DNA from: Poecilobothrus nobilitatus
Taxonomy: Eukaryota > Arthropoda > Insecta > Diptera > Dolichopodidae
Assembly (NCBI GenBank): GCA_947095535.1
Contig: OX352774.1
Coordinates: 6,200,001-6,264,000, forward strand
Length of the DNA: 64,000 bases
Reading direction: 5' to 3'
This document shows positions 11,391 through 25,470 of the stretch, piece by piece; position 1 is the first letter of the stretch; every line of letters begins with the position of its first letter. Made by a program: the position numbers and the translations under genes. The notes beneath the pieces are model-generated. The model saw only the letters and a list, made by a program, of their open reading frames with translations, was not told the DNA's origin and did not search any database.

Positions 11391-14300
11391 TATTTTGATT
11401 ATACATGTTTGGATTTTGAAAGTTTGGGTTTTAAAATTTGGATTTTCTAGCAGAACCGAAAATTTCTAATGTTAATATAAATATTGTTTGGGTTGGTTGG
11501 CTGTTATAAGTGACTGATCCTGTCGGTAGTGGAAAGCTTTCCAGTAACGAGTTGGGACCATTTCACTACTACTTCCGTAACTACAAGGCTTATATTAACG
11601 ATATATCAGATTTAATTTTAAATCCATTTCGCTGCTTTCAGAAACCTTACCACTTCTGCAGATTTCTTACTAGCTAGCGGTTATCGATAAAATCGTTGAA
11701 TTCATACTTAAAGCTACATACTTAAAGCTAAAGATTGCACTTTGACAATCCTGGGCATTTATAGGTGAAGTGTATAATGGTTTCCTTCTCATTCTGTTCA
11801 TCACAATTGTGGCATGATAGATTTAAGAGAAACGGGAAAAATGAAATTATCTTTTACAATATCCCCTAAATCAAATGTAATTACAAAATATTTTTATGTA
11901 TAAAATTTGGAGTTGTATGTACCCTATTCGAAGTCGTTATGCCAAACCATCCAATTCTTATAAAGGTTGTTATTATTTAAAAGATTTCAAATGGTTATCT
12001 TAAATATAAAAATGCCATTGTTTTATAGATATCCGAAAACGTTTTGTTAAACCAAGTAAATTTTGCAAAAGCCATTGATATAAAACTTAACCCTTTTTGA
12101 TTGAATTTTAAGTACTTAGTTCAATTAAACACTGAGTTATGCTCTTATTAAAAAAAACAGTTGTATGGTACTTTCACGAACCGCCGGTAGAATTTTAAAA
12201 TAGATAGTAATGTTTGATAGTAACGACGTCAGACGGATAAACTGGCGCACATCGGCATAATCGACTGATAATTCAATGTTGCGCAAGAATATATATATTT
12301 TTCTATATTTATCCCGTGTACTGTGTACTGTTTCAAAAACGTAATGGAAATTTATTATCATACACTTGAAACTATATATTCGAATGGATATAAAAGTGGA
12401 CGTACATTTATGAATACTAAAACTTTAGTTTGACCATACCACATTGTAGAAATATTGCATTTAACCTTCTTTTGATCGACTTCCTTGTCCTGTTATGTTA
12501 GAAATTCTTGATATGAATCGGGAAATTTTCCGAAAGCATTAGATTATACTTAAAGAAAATTAAAATGATTACTTTTGATTTTTAGTTGGTTTTTGTCATA
12601 TAATAATTATTAAGGACGTAATACTAGCAATATTATTTTGAGAGGAGTTTAAAATTAAAGCGAGTTATATTTAAATTTTTTAAAATCATTGTATAGACCT
12701 TATAATTCGACATATATATAAAATTTGAGGATTACTAATTTCTGCTTTATACTTATGCATGATAACCATTTGTTTTGTTATAGGTACCATATAAATCCTG
12801 GAAAACAAAACTTATGATATTTTTTCACCTGATTTTCAGTTATTGTTTTTGTTTAATTTTCTTTAAAGATATGTATGTTGAATTAATTGTATCTAGTAAT
12901 TTTGTGTAATCTTTTTGCAGAATTGTTAATCATAAAACGCAATTTTAACATATAGAAAAAAAGGACCAGTATTACTTTATTAAATGTAATATAAATTTGT
13001 ATTTGGTATAATAAGATTTTTTTGTTATTGTCTTTTTTTGACTTGTAGGACTAATACTTTGTTACTTATGTATTTACTTTAATATAAAAAGTATAAAAAA
13101 AAAAAAATATATATATATATATCCAAAAACAAAAAAAAAAAAAAAAAATATCCGCTTTAGAGCAGCAGCACTTAAGAATAGATTTCTTTGTTAAATTTAT
13201 ATTTAGTCAAAGTACTGTTCACGTTAACTGTGAAATGATCAAAAAAAAAAAAACAAAAAAGGTGGTGTTACAAAAAATATTGCGAATACAAAATGTATAT
13301 GTGTAGTTCTACATACAAACATATAATATGTATTTACCTTTTTTTCGAAATTGTGGTAATAAAAGTTAATACATACATATATTAAATACATTTTAAAAAA
13401 ATTCTTTATTTTTTATCTTTTTAACAGGCTTTTTATATAAATGTGTTAGTGTTTTTGTGCGTGTTTGTATTAAAATGTAAAAAACAAAAAATTTTTTTAG
13501 AAAAAGGAAAAACATATTATTACTATTATTATCCTGTTGTTTAAACTTAACATTATCAGTATGAAAAGTTGTTGTTGGATGAGTTTTTTTTTTGGTTTTT
13601 TGGTTTTTTGTTATTATTTTGGCACGTGTAATTATGCTTAGACATTCCCCTGACGTATAAAGTAATGTATTATTATTTGATTAATATAATTTTCTTTTTT
13701 GGTTTTTACATTTTCTGTTTCTTTTTTAGTGAAAATTTAAACTCTTTCTTCTTTGTTTTTTGTTGGTTTTGGTGTTTTTGTTTTCAAATATTTTGAATAA
13801 AATTTTTTAAGTTTAGTTTAAACAGTAATTTTAAGCAAAAAAATTTTTTTTATGTTTTTAATATTTGTATTTCAGATTTTACTTTGTATGTGTAATAATA
13901 ACTTTAAAGTACACGGCAAATTTTAAGTTTTACTATACAAGTGCTGAAATAATGAATACATATATAATTGTGGTATAAGAGCATGCATAAATTTGCTTTA
14001 TTTTTGTATTTTTTTTTATATATAAGAAACTTTGATCTCTTCGAAAAAACAAAACAATTTATATTTTCTTTCATGTAATGTAATTTTCAAAAACTTTTTT
14101 TTTTTTTTAAATGTTTTACTCTTCAAACTAATTTTTGTTTCTTTTTATTTATTACTTTGAAAATGTATTCTTTTAGTTGTTTTGCAAAATGATAAAATGG
14201 TGCACTTAAAATATTATTATTAAATATATTTTAGTGCGTTTATCTTAAAAAATAAAAATACTTTTTTAACTATATAAATAAGTTCATATTGATAATTATC

Positions 14301-14568
14301 CTAAAAATATGCAATATTTTTTTATAATTTTTTTTTTTTGTTTTTGTAGGAAACTTTAAAGGTCGTTTTATTGAGATATTGTATACAATCATATTATATG
14401 TAAATATAAAAAGTAAAATTTAAAAATGTATGTCTTATATATAACAGGCTCCAGTTATCAGCAGTGATCAACAACATATTGGACAATAAAATTTAGGAAA
14501 AATAAAAACAGTGAATGACTAAGAAAATTAGAAAATTTTAAACTGGTATAATTTGTTTTTAATTTTGG
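11391..14568. other. A+T-rich non-coding block
   Basis: No gene recognised. At 11520-11840 base composition is more balanced and one plus-strand frame reads INDISDLILNPF, faintly like the reverse-transcriptase segment before the FADD motif; too weak to annotate. The minus-strand open frame at 12137-12361 (74 codons, more GC than its surroundings) has no family I recognise. The region 13.1-14.5 kb is homopolymer-rich. Confidence 0.5.
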
Positions 14569-14640
14569 CAGTGACGACTATGGCTGAGTGGTTAAGTAGA
14601 TGCTTTATTAACTGACGGAGTGTAAGTTAAAACTTTTAAT
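14569..14640 (+). pseudogene. Degenerate tRNA-like sequence (tRNA pseudogene or SINE head)
   Basis: TGGCTGAGTGGTTAAG at 14581-14596 matches a Ser/Leu-type tRNA D-arm and A box very well. The expected T-arm and B box has decayed to GTAAGTTAAAACTTTTAAT, so no functional tRNA can fold. It is either a solo head of an old tRNA-derived SINE, different from the family at 11.0 kb, or a tRNA pseudogene. Confidence 0.4.
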
Positions 14641-17269
14641 TGTAATGTAAATTTCTGAAAATGTAATTATTCTTAAAAAATACCTATTATATAAAACAGA
14701 GTCTTGCTTGTTTTTGTTCTCTCTATGTATTGCTACATTGTTTATCCGATTAAAACGAAACATAACAGGAATGATCTTTTGAGCCTCGAAAAACTCAAAT
14801 ACTATTTTTGTTTTCAGTTTGTTAAATCTTTACGATACAACGCATCTTTTACATTTTTCATCTGTCCTGTTTAAACATTTCGACGGATTGACTTGAAACT
14901 TTCTACATATGTTGGTTTTACGCAAAAGAAATTCGCCGTGTGAATAAAGTTGTTGGATGTATTGATCCGCTACGGCACAAAAGTTTTAAATTATTCTTGT
15001 TAAAGAAAAAACTTCTAACAGAAACTACAATTTTTTTCTGTAAAGTTATTACAATTTTAGAACGTTGCCTTATATTAAAGTTTTTGGAATGAGTTTGTTT
15101 TTTTAAGTCAAGTTTCAAGTTCTACGTTATGTCACGTTTAATGTGTCTGTAAAAGGGAATCTTTTTGAAAAAGGAATTTAGTAGATGATATTGAATTATT
15201 GAATAAAGAATTTAAATGTTAAAACATTTTTTCTGACTAAATATAGTTGTAACATGGTACGAAATGTGAAATATTGAAAATGATATGTAGAAAAACCAAA
15301 TGATTTTAAATATGTATAAATATTAAATATATTATGAGTTTTTCATTCAATATTCTTCTTCGCTTCAGTTAATTTTTCCTCTGACGAAATATCAAAACGA
15401 CAATATAACAATATCGTAAACAAATAAATGTGTAATTAAAGCTATGAGTATCAAAGTTTTTCCAATTACGGTTATTACAATCGCATATATGTACATCAAA
15501 GTTATTAAAATAAAATAAATTGTTTTTTTTTTTTCATTATAATTAGAATTAGAATTTTACAGATATTTTTATCTAAAGTTAAGTTAGGTTGAGAAAAAAA
15601 AGCATTGCAATATTTTGTACAAAACTGTATAAATGAAATGTATACATCTTCAGTATAATAAAAGCCAGATTCTTATATATATATATTTTTTTTTGTATAT
15701 AAATGTATATTTTTAATGTGTAGATATATGCATGTAATAATTATTTTATAAAAAATGATATTTATATATTATATACATATAATTATTGTATACGTATACA
15801 TTTGTTAAAATTATAAAAATTAAAGGTGCCTCTGAAACTTGGAAAAAATTAAAAATTTAAGTAAAATATAACAAAAGTACATTTCTTGATATTTTAGCAA
15901 TTCATATATAGGTTCATACTAACACTTCTATAGTATATAGATATAAGTATAGGTATCTACTATAAAAAATGTTAACTTTGACATATGTTTTAATATAACA
16001 TTATATAAGAATATATTAAAAGTATTTTAATATATATAACTACATATATAACTTTTTTTCATATGACATTTTATTTTATTTTTTTTTTTGTGTATGTATT
16101 AGTAGTAATAACTGACAGTAGGTAAAAAGAAAACCCGAAAATTGTTATATAAAAATTCAGGAGTAATATTTAGTCCTTACGGTTCATTTTATATTTTTAT
16201 TATTAATATACATATATAATATTTATATACATATACATATATATTTTATAGTTACTATAAGATAAAAATGTATACAACTGTAAAAGTGTAACTGTTTTTT
16301 TTTTTTTTTTTACATTATATTTATTTCAATATTATTAATATAAAATGAATATTTTTTCTTTTTGTTTTTCATTTATTTTAAATTTTAGTTATTTTTTTTT
16401 TTCTTACATTTATATTTTATCACTAAGAATGAATGCCATCCATTAAAGAAAAAAAGATGTTAATATGTATAAGCTTTCATTTTTGTTTATTTACACGTTT
16501 AACAAGTCAGTGATGTTTTGGATATTTTTCATAAAGAATTGTTTGTTTTCCTGTATTTTTTTGTTTTTTTAGAGCATATCAATTTCAGATTTGGAAAAGA
16601 CTTTAAAAATAAATTATGAAATTTTGTTATTTCGAATATTAACAGTGAAAACTTCAGTTTTATAAAATCTTGGAAATTGCAGAAAACAAAAAAAAAAATA
16701 AATATTGAAAGGAAATTTTTTATTTCTCAAGTATATATATTGATAACTTATATATCGGTGAAGCTTAACATCTATCGAAACATCTAACTTTTTTGAAGAA
16801 AATAATATTTAAAGGACAAAAAAAAAAGAAAATGGGCAAACCTTCTCAGTCATCTTTTATATTGGGAACTAAAAATATCAATAACGAGATAATTCTAAAA
16901 CTAGGATCTTTATTGTAGATTCCTATTCAATATTATGGATCATAGGAAAGTAAATGGTGTTTATTCCCTGATATAAGCTGTTTCAAACGAATGCTACAGT
17001 ATTTTTAATTCGAATAAGCAATAACAATTGCTAAAGTATTTAATATTCGAATATTATTTAAGATTAAGCTAAATTATAAATTTATAGAGATATATAACAA
17101 ATTGATATCCAATTTCTGAGATACAATAAATCGGAATCCAATAAAGTAAAAGGTTTGTTAGATCGTTAATTTGTTTATAAGGCTGTTGTGTAAAGAGGCA
17201 GATTATTTGCGCGTTGCAGATGTACTCTAGTTTGAAGAAAAGGTTAAATAATCTAATTATGACTTTTCA
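14641..17269. other. A+T-rich non-coding block
   Basis: No supportable gene. The part around 14700-15120 is less A/T-extreme and contains CGACGGATTGACTTGAAACT, wording typical of non-coding transposon interiors, but no ends are visible. The minus-strand open frame at 14918-15118 has no recognisable domain. Many (TA)n and TATATG tracts lie between 15.6 and 16.3 kb. Confidence 0.5.
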
Positions 17270-17510
17270 CTTTCATTCTCCACAATCCCTATTATCCCAA
17301 ATTATATTATCCCAATATTATCCCAATTTCTCAAGCATATTTCCCACATCCTTATCTACAAAACTGAACTGGTTGTAAAGTGTACATTAAGTTTGATTTC
17401 AAAAGGGGGTGGTTTTGTTTTGTTAAAATTCAACGCTACTCTGAGAAATCTTTTGAGTGTCTTTTCACCATCCCTCGCAAAGAAACCTAATCAGAACTTT
17501 CCTGGTATGC
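17270..17510 (+). repeat. Dispersed repeat pair, copy 1
   Basis: Shares an ordered set of words with 54495-54745 in the same orientation: CTCCA.AATCC.AATTATCCCAAA, then TTTC.CA.ATCCTTA, then AAGTTTG.TTT.AAAGGGGGTGGTTTT, then GTTAAAATTCAAC.CTAC and a GAGTG.CTTT end. The pyrimidine-rich ATTATCCCA/TTTCCCA wording resembles the tail just after the LINE pseudogenes, so it may be a LINE 3' end. Unproven. Confidence 0.55.
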
Positions 17511-20500
17511 GTATAACAAACAAAAAATTTTATAATTTAAAATCAAGCTGTCTTTGCTGTATATAATATTCTAAAAATGCATTTTTGAATTTTAAATTTT
17601 AGTAGGACTGACAGTATTAAAATACATACATTCTATACCCCAAATTTTTATGCAATATTTTATTTTGTAATAAACAGCATAATAAATAATAAATAAAAAA
17701 ATTTTATAATTATAAAAATAAAAAAATATGAAATATTGAAATAAAAATTATTAATTATTTTTTTTATAATTGTTTATAGAAAACTGTAAAACCCACTTTT
17801 ATAAGTTAAATATGTAATTTTTTTCTAAATTTTTATTTTATTTTTCATCTCACAGATATTAAAAGTAAAATTTTTAATATATTTTTATATCTCGCAGTTA
17901 ATTTTATTAAAATTTTATATAAAGCACTTCGGTAGATAAAAATTTAGTTGGTGTTGTCTAAGTAGTCCAACACTACAAAATTACCTACTGAGGCGAGTCC
18001 ATCCAATAGTGTTTGGATTGACGAAACACTTCAAAATTAACTTCATTTTGAAGTTGAAAAAATAATAATGTTAATGATGGCATGCATATCATGTTGAAAC
18101 GCATTCGCTTATAAATGAAAGTTTTTTTCTTTCATTTATATTTTGTGTAAAATCTTAAAATTGTTATAAAATTTTTTGTATATTCAAAAAATTATATACT
18201 TGACTTAGCATAATAAAATGTTCACTGCAGAATTTTTAATAATGTATGGCGAAAATTAAACTTTTCAAAAATTTAAAGGATTTAATATGGAACCTTTAAA
18301 ATAATATAACAGTACTTAGAGTTACATCCCTGAAACGAAAATAAACAAAGAAATTGAAAATATTAATTTTTTCAAAAAAAAAAAAAAATAAAAAAAAAAC
18401 TTTTTACTACTTTTACATTATATTTTTTTTTTCCTTTTAATTTAATGTTTCATTACAAGTGATAGTAGTATTTTGGCCTTGTTTTTATTCTTATAGTCTT
18501 TTTCTTTTTTTTATTTTTTTTCTTTTTTTAATATTTTTGTATCTAAATATGAGAGTGGCTTGTGCTGTTTATGACAACTTAAATTTTGTTCACCTTTCGT
18601 CCAGATTTATATTATTTGTTTGTTTTTTTTTTTGTTATTATCTTTTTTTCTTACTTGTCATTTCTCTTCTTTACATTAACCGTTTTTATATTATACCGTT
18701 TGAATTTTGTATTTTTGTTTTTTTTTTTGATATTTTTATTTTTTTGTTTTTTGTTTTTGTTTTTTTTCTTCTAATTTTTGTTTAGCTTTTATTTTACATT
18801 ACTTAAACAATATTCCATAGTTATAATTACTGCTTTTAAAAAGCTTATGTTGTTGTTGTTGTTGTTGTTGTTTTTGTTCTTATTATTGTTATTATATATA
18901 TTATGTAAGTATATATTGTGTTTTTTTTTGTTTTATAGTTTATTTAAAAAGTTATTGTTGCTGCCGAACAATATAAAATTTACAAGTAAAAGTTAACAGT
19001 GAGAATAAAATAGTATTTTATTTATTTTTTTTAATATAAACTATATATTATTTTTATGTACCTATGTATGTACATATTATATAAATAAATAAATAATATG
19101 GTAATATGTATATAAAAATATAAATATAAAAAATATAAATTCAATGTTGCTTTATATTTATATATATATGAACTGATGTACATAATATATAGTGAAGTTA
19201 AAGTATTATCATATTTATGTATGTCTGTATGTATGAATGTATGTATGTTTAAATAAAAAAAAAAAAAAATGAACAACGAACATAAAAATATTTTGTGTAT
19301 ACCTTGATTGAAGTTAGTATAGGACTAGAATGTAAATCTGTTTTTTTTTTTTGTTTTTTTTTTCGTTGTTACCGTTATTATTATTTCAAGTTTTTTTCCA
19401 GGTTTTTTTCATTTTTTCTTATACGCTCTCTGTATGGTTTTTTTTTTGTTTAAGTTAATGTCTATTTATTTATGTTTGCACTTGTTTTGTTATCGTTTGC
19501 TCTTGTTAAAATGGTATGCTTTTTTTTTTGTTTCTTTCTTCTGATGGTATAAAATTTTATAAAAAAATTGTTATAGCGCAAGCGTTTGTCCCCGGGAATT
19601 TTGGTATATGTATAGAAAAGAGCTGTTGTTCGTCTTTTATATTGTGACATCGTTTTACAAAAAAGACGAAAAAAAAAAAAAAAATTACAGAAATTTTTAT
19701 TTACGTTGTATATTGTTAATATTTTCAAAATTTACTATAAGTGAGAACGGGAAAAAGTTAAAAAAAATTAATGTAATATATATACAAATATGTATGTATG
19801 TATATATATGCAGAGAAAAGCTTTGAATAAAATTGAATAAATATATATGTATGTATATTGGAAAAGAAAAATTCAACTGATAAAAAAGAGAATTTTTTCG
19901 TCCTTTTCTGACGTTTTATTATTTTTCGTATTTATGTAAATGTATATACATATATAATTATGTCCTACACTTTATATTTTAAAATTTTTGTTTGTATGTA
20001 CATATACATGTTATATATACATTGATAAGTAATAAGGATATATGTATATACGATAGAATAACAATTTAGTTACTGTGTGTTACAGTATTTATGTTAAAGT
20101 TTGTCTTTTTTTTCTTTTTTTTATTATTCTTTATTTGGCCAAGTAAAATTTTACACAAACGATTTTTCTTTTCATATTATTTTGATTCGAAATTTTATAC
20201 AGGGAATATATACATATTCATATATACATAAAGTTGGTATGAAATAAATTAATTAACAAACAAAAAAAAAAACAATATTGATTTCTATGTATTCCCTATT
20301 TGGGTTTATATTTTTTTGTTTTCAAATAAAAAAAAAATTAAAGGTATAAAAGAGAAAAACTGAAACTTTATTCGAAAAGCAAAGAATAAGTAAAAAAAAG
20401 TTAAAGTTTTAGAATGCTTAATTATTTGGTAAATATATTTGTAATATGTAAATGAAAAACTTGATTTTAAAAGTTTTTTCATAAAGAAAATTAAAATTAA

Positions 20501-20984
20501 ATTGATTTTGATTGGAAAATTATGTAAACAATAATCAGAATGTCATAAATTTTGTAACATTTTAAACGAACATTTAGAATTTTTCTACATTATAAACGTT
20601 TATTCTCTACAAAGTTTTAAATAAGTCATAAATACATATGTATATATTCGATATACATATTTATTTTATTTGTTAAGCTACAAGTTATAGAATTATTTGT
20701 TGTTGTACCAGTCGCACAAATCTGGAAAATTTATAAAAGATTTTTTTATCTTTTTTTATACGCTAACTGAACCATAATAACGGATTTTTTTGTACTAATG
20801 TAGGTGTAGATAAAGGGGAAATGAAAAATGGCAGGAAAATTAGATATTAAGGTACAGTTCGAAGATAAATTATAGAAACGAGCCTATAAAGATTATTTTT
20901 AAATTCTTGCTAATTGTAGAATGGGATATTGCCGATAGAGGCGAAGACATGAGTTACTGGAAGCATGTTTCATATCCTAGCATT
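17511..20984. other. A+T-rich non-coding block
   Basis: No supportable gene. 18.4-19.0 kb is strongly T-rich on the plus strand, giving long Phe/Leu-only chance frames (18459-18785 and others). Microsatellites include (TGT)8 at 18848-18871 and a GTAT tract at about 19216-19250. The open frames at 19031-19276, 19462-19728 and 19608-19826 are low complexity and mutually overlapping, so they are not called. Confidence 0.55.
18848..18871. repeat. (TGT)8 microsatellite
   Basis: Eight uninterrupted trinucleotide units inside a T-rich tract. Confidence 0.9.
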
Positions 20985-21245
20985 TCACAATGAATTAGTC
21001 CCCATAACCAGTTTGTACTAATGTAGGTGCCAGCTAGCCAGCTCATAACGAATGAGTCCTCATAACCACTTTTAAACTTTCTAGGAATTTCCATCGTGTA
21101 GAAATGGCCACTTCCTGCCTTTTTCGTTGTAAATTAAAGTTTAGTTTAGAAATTTCTCTAATATTTCGACTTAAGTATTACTAGCACGACTGGGTCATAT
21201 ATTAGACGTAAGATGCAGTTTTTGACTTTGCCGACTGCATTGTTA
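20985..21245 (-). pseudogene. LINE reverse-transcriptase C-terminal relic (26.9-kb family)
   Basis: Minus-strand reading gives VGKVKNCILRLIYDP, then after a short decayed piece GSGHFYTMEIPRKFKSGY followed by EDSFVM. These align with LEKIQNRASRLIGDF and LSAHFYTVEIPRWFKTGY then GNTFVV of the LINE pseudogene at 26873-28130. Stops and frame changes break the order and nothing upstream of the C-terminal domain survives. This is an old, 5'-truncated copy in the opposite orientation. Confidence 0.65.
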
Positions 21246-21876
21246 AGCAGTTGAAAACAATAATAGATTTAGATGGATTTCTTAAATAATGAGTGTGCTG
21301 CTTAAGCGATCCATTTTATTTAGTTTATTAGATTAATTCAGATCAGATACTATGTAATGTCAAATAATAAAATTTATACTTTTCTCTAAATATTATTAAT
21401 AAAAACATATACAAGTTTCTGGTATAAATAAATACCAGATTACAATTTATAACTTTTGATATAAATAAAAAGAGTTGCCATCATTAAAACTACACAAAGC
21501 AAAACAAACAATCAAGAATTAAAGCAAGCATTAGTTCCTGATTTTCAATCTCGTTATCATACCATCACAAACAATTATTTGGTTTATTAAATTTTGTACT
21601 GTGAGGAATTGTTCTTTTATTTTCTGTTCTTTTGTGATCATGGTGTACTGGTTATTGTCGATAATATTGTAATATTTTCTATTATATTTATGAAACGCTT
21701 TATTTTGCCACTAAGTGCATCAACTGTTCTGTAATTCTTTATATATATAAAAAAAAAGCAATTCAAATAGGAAAAACGAGAAAATAAAGAATTGAGAAAT
21801 ATTAGCATTCACCACACCCTTACCAAAAAGGATGAAGATTACAACCATCAACCTTTGCGTTTCATGTGTGGTTGCA
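21246..21876. other. Non-coding interval
   Basis: No gene recognised. The short frame at 21720-21911 on the minus strand partly lies in the repeat that starts at 21877 and is not called. Confidence 0.5.
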
Positions 21877-23459
21877 GTACAAACGAGGAAGAATACAGTT
21901 GCCTTTGTCAACTCTTAGATACCCGTAAGAACCGTTAGTATGTTCACAGCCTGTCACTCTGCTCACAATATTATTTTTTTACTATTTTAGTATTTTAAAA
22001 TAATTTGGGTGAATTTTATAATTTCTAGAACTATGGGTTGTACATATATTCAAACTATATGTTTATATGTACATTCTTCAAAAGCAGATTTTAACATAAC
22101 GATTATCAATCCAAAACTTTTTCAAATATTCTATAGTACCATTTAATACTAAGCGGTAAATGTATATTAAATTTACTTAGTACAAACTAGTAAATATAAT
22201 TTTAAATATTATATTATATAATATTTAAATATTCCATTGACAGAATAATTTCTTATAAGTATAATAAAATACATATATGTATGTAAATACGGCGCTATAT
22301 AATATACATCTATACTCTTATCATTCACTCACTAGTGACATATATACGATATGTAAATAAACATGATATTATATAAGTATGTATGTATATCAATATCATA
22401 TAAATAAAAATTCTTCAAGCAACCGTTATGTTGTTTATTTATTTACATGTTTATTTTATGTACTACGCATTATATCCTCAACAATTTCAAATTATCGAAT
22501 AAAACAAAATGCAAAAAATTCGTTAAAGAAATTTGTTAGAAAATTTGAAAAAATCAAGTAACACTTTCGTCAATTATAAAGTAACCCTATACTATTAAAA
22601 AAAGTTATTAACAGAAATAAGAGTATAATGTTGAAGCTTTAATTTTTGTGTATTACTTCAAAAAAATTTTAACAGGTGTTCAAGTTACAGGTGTTTAAAA
22701 ATAGAAAATTTCCAGTTTTTGACCCCTTACAGCTCCTAAAGAACGGGTGATACAAAAAAAATGACTCATACTTATTTTCAAATATCTAACTTCTGTCAAA
22801 ATTTCAAGTTTCCAACTTAAACCGTTTAGAAGATAGAAGGGTTAAAGGATTTTGCAAAATTTGAGTTTCGCATAACAGCAAATTAAGACACCGTATGCCA
22901 CAAATATATATTTATTGTATATATACTTTTAAAGCTAATAAAAGTAGTAATTGTTTGTCGTTTTCAAAATGAAGATATACCTTATACAACTTGTGCTATA
23001 ACAATTTAAATATAGTGCTTTTTTGAACATTTGGGGAGCTGTAGCTCCATAACGGGTGGGGCTACAAAAAAAAGTTATAAAAAATAAAATTAATATTTTT
23101 GTGAGATCTATCAGTAGTTAAAGTTTCATAGCTCTATTACAAAAAAAATGTGGGGATCTAAAAGTTAGGTGTTCGAGAGCTACCCTAAGGCTTGGTCCAA
23201 ACTCAACCAAAAAAAATAGGGAACCTACAAATTACTCCCAGAATATTTTGTGTAAATTTCAAGATTCTAGCTTTCTTAGTTTTTGAGTTAGCGTGCTGAC
23301 GGACGGACGGACGGACAGACGGACGGACATGGCTCAAAAGTCTTAGAATTTTTTTCTGATCCGATCCATACCTTTGAAGGTATATCTAGCTCGCTTATTT
23401 CGAGGTGTTACAAACGGAGGAGTAATTTTATTATACCCGATCCTATCGTACGGGTATAA
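21877..23459 (+). mobile_element. Interspersed repeat element, copy B (inverted partner of 6064-7608)
   Basis: Closely similar to copy A in reverse complement over about 1.5 kb. It ends at the right with TATACCCGATCCTATCGTAC followed by GGGTATA, an imperfect terminal palindrome in which TATACCC pairs with GGGTATA; copy A has lost part of this. A (GGAC)n-like tract lies at about 23300-23330. Its interior (GGGGAGCTGTAGCTCCATAA at 23033 onward, and ACAGGTG..CAAGTTACAGGTG at about 22670-22695) matches the modules of 28198-29872 in the same orientation. No protein is encoded. Confidence 0.7.
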
Positions 23460-24509
23460 AAATATTATTATAATTCTATTATGTTATTATGTTTACATTG
23501 TACGTATATTTTGGCGTGAGCCGAGTTTTAATGCAAAATCTCTCCTCTGAAAAATTTGTGAATTAAGCAATATGCTATTGGTCAGATTTATCATTATTAA
23601 AGGATATTTAAATGCATTTCCAATACATATTTAAGAATTAAATATATTTTGAAAAAACAATTCTTCCACGATTTTTTAAAGAAAAATTAAAACAAATCAA
23701 ATATAAACCTTTGGTATATGTATATTACATATATATATATATTTATATATATATATATACATATTATATAAGAAGTTGTATTGATTTAAAAGTTATTTGT
23801 TTCATTATTTGAAGTGTAGGTGGTAACGTCATTGAAATGGAATGTGTGCAAACAGAGATCAATCAACTAAATTTAAATGCAATCTATCAATCACAAGTCA
23901 AAAGTTTCAGTTTTTTTTTTCCACTTTTAGTTTTCTTTTGTTTTTTTGTTCCTGTTTTATTCTTCGTTCTTTTTTTTTTCTGTGTTTTTTAATTTCCTTT
24001 TGAAAGAAACTCAATTTTTATATTGAATAAATGAATTTACTGTCACAACAGAAATACAATAAAAAAAAAAACGTGCTAGCTTTTTATTTAAAAATTTCAG
24101 CCTCAATTTTAATGAAATAAAAAAAAAAAATTTAATTCAAAAGAAAAAAAAAAGTAAAAAAAAAAAAATTTTAATAGATTGAAAATTAAAAAAAAGCGTT
24201 TTACTAAACTGCACTAAAAGAACCAGATCTAAATACAAATTTTTGATCCCCGTTCCTGATCCATTCGAGTTATATATTCGAAAATAGTAAAAATTAAAAA
24301 CTTTAATTGAAACCTTTGTTACTGTACTGAATTAAAAAATTAATTATTTTTTTTTAAAAATTCTAAAGGATTTTAACATCATGGAAGTATCGCTTATTAA
24401 GCCGCAATAATTTAAGACATTTATTCCTAAACGATCCCTAAAACCATTTTCTGTTCATAAATTGCTCATCTTCTTTAGTTGGCGAAATTCAATTCAATTC
24501 TGGTGGTTC
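23460..24509. other. A+T-rich non-coding block
   Basis: No gene seen. Several A runs and TATATA tracts, including one near 23725-23760. Confidence 0.55.
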
Positions 24510-24599
24510 ACAAGTACAATCTGCAGAACAGCCAGAATCACGTGATCGAGTTTGAGTTTAACAAGATCTAAATATATACATACACACTCTCTCTTCTCG
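24510..24599 (+). repeat. Direct-repeat pair, left copy
   Basis: About 90 bp sharing AAGTACAATCTGC, CCAGAATCA.GTGA.CGA and TTTGAGTTTAA with 25471-25561, and ending in a CTCTCT tract in both. The copies are about 960 bp apart in direct orientation, with no coding sequence or LTR-like ends between them. Probably two copies of an old short interspersed repeat. Confidence 0.55.
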
Positions 24600-25470
24600 C
24601 ATAAAAACTGATATATTAGAACTAAATTTAAGTGATAGGTAGCTTAAATCTAAATTTAAATCTTTATAGTAAGTATTCGAAAAACCGTTCTATAAAATAT
24701 AAAATTTATAACATTATTCTTTAGGACCTAAGTCATCAATTATATTTGTTTTACTAAAAATATTCAGTGATGCATAAACGGACACATAAGTGAGGAAAAA
24801 AAAAAATTCAAAATTTTTAAGCAAAACAAATTTTTAGGTATTTGTAGTCATTATTAAAAGGAATTTTTCCTCTTCTTTTTTTCCTTCTTGTTATGTTCTT
24901 TGTTTTAATTTTATTTGTAGACTAACACCTTTAGATACATTTTAATATAATAATATATGTATACTGACATACATTATTGTATATATATATCTGCTTAAGA
25001 TTCTGTAAATATGGATCTTTTTGTTTTTATTATATAAAATTGTTTAAATCTGTATAAATCTATACATTTATTCATCAAGTATCACATATAATATTAATTA
25101 TTATGTTGAAACTTGAAAAAAGATGTTTTTTTCTGCAACTAAATTAAGAAAAACGATAATGAAAGATAATGTTTAAAATAGAAATGAAAAGAAAAGAGAA
25201 AATTATATTAAATGTTAGAACAATTGAACACCTTAATAAAAGAAAACGAAATTCAAATTTATCGTTTTTATAATAACAGTAGCTTTGTAATATGTTTTTT
25301 AAATTTAAAATATTATCCAATCATATACAATATGAGGCAGTAGCCCTACTTAGAACGGAATAATTAAACTGTAAAGCGGGGATCAGAGCTTGAGTTAAGC
25401 GTCACATGCCCACGTAAGTATAAAATCTCTCAAATTTAACATTGATATTTCTTTGAGTAGGTCCAATGCT

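Noticed and set aside
11520..11840. Possible reverse-transcriptase fragment (INDISDLILNPF)
   Set aside because: Only about a dozen residues resemble the segment before FADD, and the FADD motif itself is absent.
18459..18996. Overlapping plus-strand frames of 62-108 codons rich in Phe and Leu
   Set aside because: They are translations of T runs and (TGT)n. The composition looks like a membrane protein but there is no motif, no splice signals and no coding-type codon use.
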